Positions 41,729-49,227 of a stretch of DNA of 57,823 nucleotides are shown one piece after another; the first letter of the stretch is position 1, and the number at the start of each line of letters is the position of its first letter. This DNA comes from an uncultured Prevotellaceae bacterium (GTDB taxonomy: Bacteria > Bacteroidota > Bacteroidia > Bacteroidales > Bacteroidaceae), in assembly GCA_937893145.1 (NCBI GenBank), contig CALBJW010000204.1:1-57823 (forward strand), written 5' to 3'. Made by a program: the position numbers and the translations under genes. Under the pieces are notes generated by a model. That model made no database searches, was not told where the DNA came from, and saw only the letters and a program-made list of their open reading frames with translations.

Positions 41729-43837
41729 TTACCATTTGTCTTCTGCTTCTTCGCCAGCATATACTGACTTAGGAACGATTTCGAGGTAGTCGTAGAAGAA
41801 CTCTGCACCAGAGTTAGCAAGTACCGACTTGAATCGAATCCAATATGTCTTACCAGCTTCAAGCTGTCCCATGTAGATAATCTTGCGGACACATCTGTAG
41901 TCAACGTCACGACCAGTCTTACCATTCTCGAACTGAATGTACTTAGGTGCCTTCATGAATCCGAGGTTACGCATAGCCTTGTCGTTTTCGTTGATGGCAT
42001 CATCGTCGCCGAGTTTAGCGTCGTCAACCCAACCTGTTGCTGTCTGGGCAACACCTGAGCTCTGACGGAGGTCGAGTGGAATACCGATAGCAGGGAGGTT
42101 GTCCTTGTTTGTACCAACATATACCTGTGCCATACCGCGGTTATCGTTTGAGTTGATACCGTAACGGATTTCGTATGTACCAGTGTAAGGCACTGGAGGA
42201 AGCTTCATTGTGAAGTCGAGCACACCAGTGATGTTCATCTCGTCAATCTGGTAGTTCATCCATGAACCAGACGAACCTGAGTAGCTACCATTCACGAGGT
42301 ATGTGAAGTAAGTCTCCTTCGACATGTTGTAGATGTTGTCACAGTAGTCTGGAGTTACAATCCAGTTGTGGCTTCTGTCTTCGTGTCCGTACTGACGGAT
42401 ATTGTTAGTCAAGAACTCAGGGAAGAGTGATGTAACATCATAACGCATACGTTCGTTAAGTACCTTCTTTGAAACTGTCTCGTTCCATACGAGGATACCA
42501 TCGATAGGGAAGTAGAAACCATTGAGGGCATCGTTCTTGATGTTGCCATTAGTAGGGCGAACTCTAATACCTGGAATAGTGATTTCTGCAGTACGTTCCT
42601 TATATGTTGTCTTGTTGTAAACGCTGACACGGTTGAGCATCATGTTACCACGAATACCAGTTACCTTTACAGAACGGCGCTGAACACCCATTGTCTCCCA
42701 GTATTCCCATGCGTTAACATAGAACTGAGAAGCTGTACGTGTCTTGAGCATACTTGGTGTACAACCGTATTCGTTAGCGAAGTTTACGAGGTGGTTGTAA
42801 GTAAGACGCTCTGGAAGGATATGGTAAGCAACGAACTGATTGAGCCAGTTGTAGTCGCTATCATAGTCATAATCTTCCCAACTTGTTGTGTGTCCCTGGT
42901 TAGTGTCATCGTCGAATGTGGCATTAGCCTGGAGCCAAGTCTTGAGGTCTTGAATGTTGTTGATACCGTTAGCCTTGAATATCGAGTCTGTCTCTACGAA
43001 GATTGTATGACCTAAGAGTCGATGTTCTGGGTAATGAGGGTTGAAGTCCTTACCAGGAATAGCCTGTATGCTACCTGGAATATCACCATTTTCTACCCAA
43101 CGGTCGTACCATGCTTCGTCCTTAACCTGCTGGAGCTTCTTGTCCCAACCAGTCTCTTTGAGGAGGGAACCGAAGAAACGTGTGTTTTCAGAAATCATCA
43201 CGAGGTCGGCAACAGATGCGTTTGAAGGACTGAGTACCTTGTCGATAGTGTGAACATAACCATTCTCAACCTCTTCGTCTTCTGTTGACTGGATGATACG
43301 AGAGTCTGTGTTAACGAAGATGAGAGTCTTGCCATCAGTGTCGTTGTCGAAGCTGATAGTGACGAAACGGTCATTCATGTTTGTCATACCGAGCGCACCT
43401 TCCTCAAAGTCAGTCTGTGCATAAGCCTTAACATCACCGTTCTGGATGATTGAGTTGAACACGAGTGCTTCTGCTACAGAGTCACTGATTTCAGAAAGCT
43501 TATTGCTGTCAAGCTGACCGATTTTATGGAGAGAGTCGATGTACGCCTGAATGGCTTCGTTAGTAGGAGCAAAGCAAGTGTAGTTACCACGAGCAGAAAG
43601 GAGTTCCTTCATTGTCGATTCAGAACGCTTGCTTGGGTGAACCTTACCAAGAATCTCGAGGTAGCTGCTGAACATGTTTGGACGGTTCTCGAAGTAGTCA
43701 ATCATCATCTCACCTGTGAAGGTGTAGAGATTGCTTTCGTCGATATTCTCCGAACAAGAACTCAGAGCCATTATGGCTACTGCAACCGTCATGATTGCTG
43801 AGCCACATGCATTCTTAATATATTTAGTAATTTTCAT
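41729..43837 (-). CDS. FAS1 (fasciclin) domain lipoprotein (module 1, distal)
   Basis: A 702-residue lipoprotein. The signal is MKITKYIKNACGSAIMTVAV with lipobox ALSSC. The first FAS1 domain spans about 35-190: MFSSYLEILGKV, NYTCFAPTNEAIQAYIDS and YVHTIDKVLSPS, which ends in the usual strand of the fold. A second divergent FAS1-like segment starts at about 190 (ASVADLVMISENTRFFGSLL) and runs to the ILVWNETVSKKVLN region. The C-terminal 230 residues are beta-rich (TGTYEIRYGINSNDNRGMAQ, KTYWIRFKSVL), resembling a jelly-roll. It follows SusD by 24 bases. Confidence 0.82.
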   Translation of the reverse strand: MKITKYIKNACGSAIMTVAVAIMALSSCSENIDESNLYTFTGEMMIDYFENRPNMFSSYLEILGKVHPSKRSESTMKELLSARGNYTCFAPTNEAIQAYIDSLHKIGQLDSNKLSEISDSVAEALVFNSIIQNGDVKAYAQTDFEEGALGMTNMNDRFVTISFDNDTDGKTLIFVNTDSRIIQSTEDEEVENGYVHTIDKVLSPSNASVADLVMISENTRFFGSLLKETGWDKKLQQVKDEAWYDRWVENGDIPGSIQAIPGKDFNPHYPEHRLLGHTIFVETDSIFKANGINNIQDLKTWLQANATFDDDTNQGHTTSWEDYDYDSDYNWLNQFVAYHILPERLTYNHLVNFANEYGCTPSMLKTRTASQFYVNAWEYWETMGVQRRSVKVTGIRGNMMLNRVSVYNKTTYKERTAEITIPGIRVRPTNGNIKNDALNGFYFPIDGILVWNETVSKKVLNERMRYDVTSLFPEFLTNNIRQYGHEDRSHNWIVTPDYCDNIYNMSKETYFTYLVNGSYSGSSGSWMNYQIDEMNITGVLDFTMKLPPVPYTGTYEIRYGINSNDNRGMAQVYVGTNKDNLPAIGIPLDLRQSSGVAQTATGWVDDAKLGDDDAINENDKAMRNLGFMKAPKYIQFENGKTGRDVDYRCVRKIIYMGQLEAGKTYWIRFKSVLANSGAEFFYDYLEIVPKSVYAGEEAEDKW

Positions 43838-43861
43838 TGTCTTATATCTTTAGTAGTTACT

Positions 43862-45772
43862 TTATCTGCCGATACGTTCAGAAGATTCGTTCATCTGCCA
43901 AACACCATTCTGATAGAGAAGGTCGTTGTTGATGATTTCGTCATCAAAGACAGGAGAGAAGAGGCTCTGGATAGTAGCGAGCTTAGCACGGATAGCCTTG
44001 CTGTTGCTTGCATACTTACGACAGAGGATGTCGAGCATAGGAGCAGTCTTGCCGTGACGCTGAGCATAGCGAACAAGGTCGTACCAACGCTTACCTTCGC
44101 CGATGAACTCACGCTGACGTTCTGCAAGAACGAGCTTCTCAATGTCGTCCTGTGTTGCGAATGAAGTGAACTTAAGCGAGTCAGTAGCAGCCTTGCTGTT
44201 GTTCTTCTCGTAAGCGTATGGATTAGAACGCTTGAACACTTCGCGTACATAGTTGAATGCAGTCATGAGGTTTTCCTCGTCAGCATAGAGCTGTGACATT
44301 GCTTCTGCCTTCATAAGGAAAATTTCAGACATACGATATACAATCCAGTTTGCATTGAGGTTTGATGTAGAACGCAAGCCAGTAGTTACCATCATAGTTG
44401 ATGCTGTGTTGTCCTGCATCATGATAGCCGATCTGCTACTTGTCTGATCCAAAAGTTCGACGACATATTTACCTATATCAAATGTTGTCTGTCCAACACC
44501 CACATACTGGATGCTTTCCCAACGGCGGTAGTCGGTGCGTGTGAACACCTTATCTGGAGTTGGAGTGTTAGGGCCTTCAGAAACACTTTCGAAGAGTGAA
44601 AGAGCACCTGTGAATGCACCTGGCTTATTATCTCTGATATTGTAGAAGAGGTCGGTAATCATTGTGTTGTTGTATGATATACCATGAACCTGAAGTTCAA
44701 AGATTGACTCATCAGAGTTTCCGTCACCAAAGATGCGGTCGTATGCGATATTGTCTGCATGTCTAACAGTAACAGGAAGGTTTGAAAGACTTGATGTCTG
44801 TCCTACCTCATTCTGTTCAAGGAGGTCTTCAAGGATGAGTTCAATAGATGAGCCGCTAAGAATCTGACCCTTCTTTCTGAGGTCCTTAAGTTTTTCTTCC
44901 TTACAGATTTCGATAACCTTATCACAGTATTCGATACACTTCTGGTAGTCGCTCTCAGCGGATGTAGAGTAAACCTCATCGCGCTGTCCTAATTCATTGC
45001 GAACCTCTGTGAGGTTAGTGAAAGGCTTGTTGTTACCAGCCTTGTAACTTGCTCTCCAGAGATAAACGTCTGCGAGGAGTGCATAGATAGACTTGAGAGT
45101 GACACGACCCTTGTTATAAACAGTATTGCCGTAGTCAGTCATGGCGTATGGTGCAACGCTTTCGAGGTCGTTCACGATACTGTCAAGAACTGCGAGCTGA
45201 GTGCTCTGTGGGAGGCGAAGTTCCTGTGAGTCGTTGTTGTAGTCTTGTGTTACATAAGGTATTTCACCAAATGTGCGGACCAATGTGAAGTGCATGAAAG
45301 CACGGAGAGTGACTGCTTCTGCACGCATTGGCAACCAGTCGCCCATAGAGAATGATTCATCTGTTGCAACCACATCAGGACCATGCACGATGACCTTGTT
45401 ACAGTAGTTGATAGCCTTGTATGCACTTGTCCAGTTGAATCGGTTGTATGTAGGCAAGAGGTTAGCGTTCATGATGTTTGCTACCATACCTGTAGCAGTC
45501 TGAGTGGTTGAACGCTCAAAGTTGTCAGAACGCTCTTCTCCCCACTGTACATACTTGCTGAGCATGTCGTTGCTTACAATCTGCTTGTAGCATCCGAGGA
45601 TAGCGTTTTCGAGGTCATTCTTGTCCTTCCAGAAGTTCTCCTCTACGATTGAGTATGTAGGGGTGATGGTAAGGAAGTCGTTACAAGAAGATAAGAGTGC
45701 GCTGCCACCAACTGCACTGAGTGCTATGAGGAGTGTAGCTCTAACGACCTTCTTAATATTATATTTTTTCAT
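43862..45772 (-). CDS. SusD/RagB-family outer-membrane lipoprotein (module 1)
   Basis: A 636-residue surface lipoprotein. The signal is MKKYNIKKVVRATLLIALSA with lipobox LLSSC, followed by NDFLTITPTYSIVEENFWKD, a typical SusD opening. The core helices include MRAEAVTLRAFMHFTLVRTF and GEIPYVTQDYNND, and the C-terminal EIFLMKAEAMSQL plus RQREFIGEGKRWYDLVRYAQ are strong SusD motifs. It starts 18 bases after SusC and forms its lid. This is the more canonical of the two SusD proteins. Confidence 0.95.
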   Translation of the reverse strand: MKKYNIKKVVRATLLIALSAVGGSALLSSCNDFLTITPTYSIVEENFWKDKNDLENAILGCYKQIVSNDMLSKYVQWGEERSDNFERSTTQTATGMVANIMNANLLPTYNRFNWTSAYKAINYCNKVIVHGPDVVATDESFSMGDWLPMRAEAVTLRAFMHFTLVRTFGEIPYVTQDYNNDSQELRLPQSTQLAVLDSIVNDLESVAPYAMTDYGNTVYNKGRVTLKSIYALLADVYLWRASYKAGNNKPFTNLTEVRNELGQRDEVYSTSAESDYQKCIEYCDKVIEICKEEKLKDLRKKGQILSGSSIELILEDLLEQNEVGQTSSLSNLPVTVRHADNIAYDRIFGDGNSDESIFELQVHGISYNNTMITDLFYNIRDNKPGAFTGALSLFESVSEGPNTPTPDKVFTRTDYRRWESIQYVGVGQTTFDIGKYVVELLDQTSSRSAIMMQDNTASTMMVTTGLRSTSNLNANWIVYRMSEIFLMKAEAMSQLYADEENLMTAFNYVREVFKRSNPYAYEKNNSKAATDSLKFTSFATQDDIEKLVLAERQREFIGEGKRWYDLVRYAQRHGKTAPMLDILCRKYASNSKAIRAKLATIQSLFSPVFDDEIINNDLLYQNGVWQMNESSERIGR

Positions 45773-45790
45773 AATTCTATATATTATCTG

Positions 45791-48700
45791 TTAGAATCCA
45801 ATGTTAGCACTTAAAGTGAATGACTTAGAACGTGGAGTCTTCGAGTTGTCGTAGCAAACACCCCATGAACCGTAGCTTACTTCAGGGTCAACACCTGTGT
45901 ACTTAGTGAGTACGAAGAGGTTGTTAGCTGAGAGAGTGAAGCGAACAGAGTTCATACCAGCCTTCTTAACCCAGTTTGTTGGGAGGCTATAACCGAGCTG
46001 CATGTACTGGAGGCGGAGATAGTCACCTCTTTCTACATAGCGGTCGCTTGCAAGTGAGTTGTAGCTTGCACCGATGCTTGCGTTCATAGCACGTGGGATT
46101 TCTGTCACGTCACCATTCTTTCTCCATCTCCATGCCACAGCCTGACTCTGGTTAATGTTTGTACGCATTGACTCGTTGTTGAGACGTGCCATGTTAGCAA
46201 TGCGGTTGCCAAGACGGTAGTTGAAAGAGAACTTGAGTGTCCAAGCTCCGTAAGTGAAGTTAAGGCCGAAACCACCATTAAGCTTAGGGTTAGAGTTGCC
46301 GAGGTAAACGATATCGAGCTCGTTGATCTGACCGTCATGGTTTACATCTTCGTACATCACATCACCACCCTTGAACATGTAGTTCTTGTCACCGTAGTTG
46401 TAGTACATGTGGAGTGGGTTACCCTTTGCATCGTAGAGGATGTTGCCTTCAGCATCGCGTGCTACAGGAACAGTAGCGTTTTCTCCTCTGCGCTCAGCAG
46501 CAGCTGCAGTGTTCTCGCCGTAAGTCTTGGCAGAGAGTTCTGTGTAACCGCTGTGGTCGTAGTCGTATGCATATACACCCTTGAAACGGAAGCCATAGAT
46601 AGAACCTACTGCATTACCAACCTGAATACGCTTGAGGTAGTTAGCGTTGTTGTAGTTGAAGTTAGGGTTCATGCTGAGGAGCACTGTTGGGTCCATCTCA
46701 GTGATAGTATTGATGTTCTGAGCAATGTTGAATGTAGCAGACATTCTGAACTTGCCAGCCTTTACAAAGTCTTTTGTGTTGACATAGAGTTCCCAACCCT
46801 GGTTGCGCATGCTACCTACGTTTCTCCAACCGAGTGAGGCGAAACCTGTAGAGTTTGGAATACCTACACCCTCCATGAGAAGGTCAGAAGTACGCTTGTC
46901 GTAGTAGTTGAAGTCGAACTGAATCATGTCGTTGAAGAGGTTCAAGTAACCACCAAGGTTCCATGACTGAGTTGATTCCCACTTGAGGTCTGTGAGTCGG
47001 AGGTTGTTTGGAGTAATGGCAGTACCAGTGTAGGCACCTGAACCATAGTTACCAGCATCATTGTATGAGTTGTACATAAGGTATTCATCTCTTGGCTGAC
47101 GACCTACACGACCCCAAGAAGCCTTGAATGAGAGGAGTGAGATGTACTTGTCTGCATGAACACCCTCCCAGAATGGTTCGTCAGTGATGTTCCAACGACC
47201 TGAGATACCAGGGAATGTACCCCACTTGCGTCCTGCACCGAACTTAGTAGAACCATCTCGACGAACTGTAGCATCGAGTGAGTAGCGACCGTCGAAGAAA
47301 CCGACGTGAGCACTTGCAAGCATAGATGCGCTGCGCCATTCGCCTGTACCAGAGGTAGTTGAAGTGATGTAGTTTTCTACAGCACTTGAGTTAAGTCCTG
47401 TTGGAACACCAAATCCTGCCTTGTACTGCTTTGTACTGTTACCTGTTGTGATTTCAAACTGTCCCATGAGACTTGCAGAAATAACTTCTGTGTTGAACTT
47501 AGGGATGAAGATGAGTTTCTCACGGTTAGTGAAAGCGAGCGACTTGTATTCGTTGTTAGAAGTAATGTTACCTGTACCCTTGTCCCATGAGTCTGTAGTG
47601 AGTTCTTTACCGTAGTAAGTGTTTACCGACTCATTATAGATATCCATATAGACCTCAGCATTGAGGTTGAGCTGATGACCTTCTTCCTCGTTCTTAGCAA
47701 GGAGCTTGTACTGGAGGTTGAACTGAGGGTTGATACGGTAAGTTGACTGGTTGTTGAATGCAAGGTTTGCAATAGCAACAGGGTTACCGATGTTCTTCAT
47801 GTCAGAGAGATAGTATGAACTGCGGTAGTTGCTTGCTGCTGCACCTCTTTCTCCTGTAGGGAGCATCTTGTAGTAGTCACCAGTGAGGTTACCGTACTGG
47901 TCGTATTCGTAGATACTCATGTTAGGCATTGCGTTGTATGCCTTACCGAGAATAGAAGTTGTAGTAGAACCGTCCCAGTTACGGTGGTTGTCAGTGTAAG
48001 TGAGGGCGAAGTTAGTAGAGAAGCGGATACGGTCAGACACGTCGTAGTCGAGTACGAGACGAGTACTGAAACGGTCGAGAGTCTGCTTGATGATTGTACC
48101 TGTCTGATGGTCGTAACCACCTGAGATACGGAACTTTGCCTTCTCACCACCACCACTGAGAGTGAGGTAGTAGTTGTGAGTCTGTCCGAACTGGTTAACA
48201 GCCTTCACCCAGTCAGTGTTCTTGTTAAAGTTGTAGTACTGAACAGGGTAAGCCTTGTCGTAGTTGAGTTCGACCATATCTGCAGTGGCAGTGTTCTGCT
48301 TAGGGTTGAAGTAAGCCTCCTTGAGCATCATAGTGTAGCCGTCACCATCGAGCATGTTGAGTCCTGATGGAGCCCATGAACCTGTGAAGCGGTAAGAGAA
48401 GTTGATGCGAGTCTTACCAGCGGCACCACGACGAGTAGTGATTTCGATTACACCGTTAGCACCCTTAGAACCCCAGATAGCAGTAGCGGCAGCGTCCTTG
48501 AGTACCTTGATTTCCTTGATATCCTCAGGGTTAACTGAGAGGAGGGTAGAGAACTGCTCCTCGTTGTCGAGGTCTTCGAAGTTGATGTCCTGTGCGTCTG
48601 AAGGGAGGTCGAAGATATTACCATCCACTACGATGAGTGGTTCTGCCGAACCGTTGATAGTGCTGACACCACGCATACGCATTGATGTACCTGCACCAAG

Positions 48701-49204
48701 GTTACCTGAGTTCGAGATGATATCGAGACCTGCAATCTTACCCTGGAGGGCTTCGTCAGCAGATGCGAAAGAAAGACCCTGCACATCGTCCATGCTCATT
48801 GTCTGTGTAGCAACAGAGATTTCCTTCAATGGGATGGTCATACCGTTGCTCTGTGCCTTTGGCTTAGCCTTTACGACAACTTCCTGGAGTGTGTTGGCAT
48901 CCACGAGGTGGATGTTGTACTTAGTCTTAGTAGTACCGATAACCTCGCTGTGAGTCTTCATACCGATGTACGAAACAACGAGCTTATCCTTAGGGTTCTT
49001 GATGACCATAGAGAAGTTACCATTGATATCAGTAACACAAGCCTCTACGATACGGTTGTTGTTATCACGCTCAACGACGTTTGCCATAGCTACACCACCG
49101 AAGTCGTCAGTGACTGTACCCGAGATGCGTCGCGACTGAGCGAATGCTGAACTTACACAGAAGAACAGCACGATTGTTGTGATGATAAACTTAATCTTGT
49201 TCAT
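45791..49204 (-). CDS. SusC/RagA-family TonB-dependent transporter (module 1)
   Basis: A 1137-residue outer-membrane transporter. The signal is MNKIKFIITTIVLFFCVSSA ... FAQ, followed by a carboxypeptidase-regulatory domain (RRISGTVTDDFGGVAMANVV), a plug with SADEALQGKIAGLDIISNSG and MRMRGVSTINGSAEPLIVVD, and the SusC signature IKEIKVLKDAAATAIWGSKG. The barrel follows from about residue 270 and ends SFTLSANIGF, with a terminal Phe suited to BAM assembly. It carries ligand delivered by the SusD lid and needs TonB. The FAS1 gene upstream is 23 bases away. Confidence 0.96.
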   Translation of the reverse strand: MNKIKFIITTIVLFFCVSSAFAQSRRISGTVTDDFGGVAMANVVERDNNNRIVEACVTDINGNFSMVIKNPKDKLVVSYIGMKTHSEVIGTTKTKYNIHLVDANTLQEVVVKAKPKAQSNGMTIPLKEISVATQTMSMDDVQGLSFASADEALQGKIAGLDIISNSGNLGAGTSMRMRGVSTINGSAEPLIVVDGNIFDLPSDAQDINFEDLDNEEQFSTLLSVNPEDIKEIKVLKDAAATAIWGSKGANGVIEITTRRGAAGKTRINFSYRFTGSWAPSGLNMLDGDGYTMMLKEAYFNPKQNTATADMVELNYDKAYPVQYYNFNKNTDWVKAVNQFGQTHNYYLTLSGGGEKAKFRISGGYDHQTGTIIKQTLDRFSTRLVLDYDVSDRIRFSTNFALTYTDNHRNWDGSTTTSILGKAYNAMPNMSIYEYDQYGNLTGDYYKMLPTGERGAAASNYRSSYYLSDMKNIGNPVAIANLAFNNQSTYRINPQFNLQYKLLAKNEEEGHQLNLNAEVYMDIYNESVNTYYGKELTTDSWDKGTGNITSNNEYKSLAFTNREKLIFIPKFNTEVISASLMGQFEITTGNSTKQYKAGFGVPTGLNSSAVENYITSTTSGTGEWRSASMLASAHVGFFDGRYSLDATVRRDGSTKFGAGRKWGTFPGISGRWNITDEPFWEGVHADKYISLLSFKASWGRVGRQPRDEYLMYNSYNDAGNYGSGAYTGTAITPNNLRLTDLKWESTQSWNLGGYLNLFNDMIQFDFNYYDKRTSDLLMEGVGIPNSTGFASLGWRNVGSMRNQGWELYVNTKDFVKAGKFRMSATFNIAQNINTITEMDPTVLLSMNPNFNYNNANYLKRIQVGNAVGSIYGFRFKGVYAYDYDHSGYTELSAKTYGENTAAAAERRGENATVPVARDAEGNILYDAKGNPLHMYYNYGDKNYMFKGGDVMYEDVNHDGQINELDIVYLGNSNPKLNGGFGLNFTYGAWTLKFSFNYRLGNRIANMARLNNESMRTNINQSQAVAWRWRKNGDVTEIPRAMNASIGASYNSLASDRYVERGDYLRLQYMQLGYSLPTNWVKKAGMNSVRFTLSANNLFVLTKYTGVDPEVSYGSWGVCYDNSKTPRSKSFTLSANIGF

Positions 49205-49227
49205 ATTGCGTTCTATGTAAGTTGTTA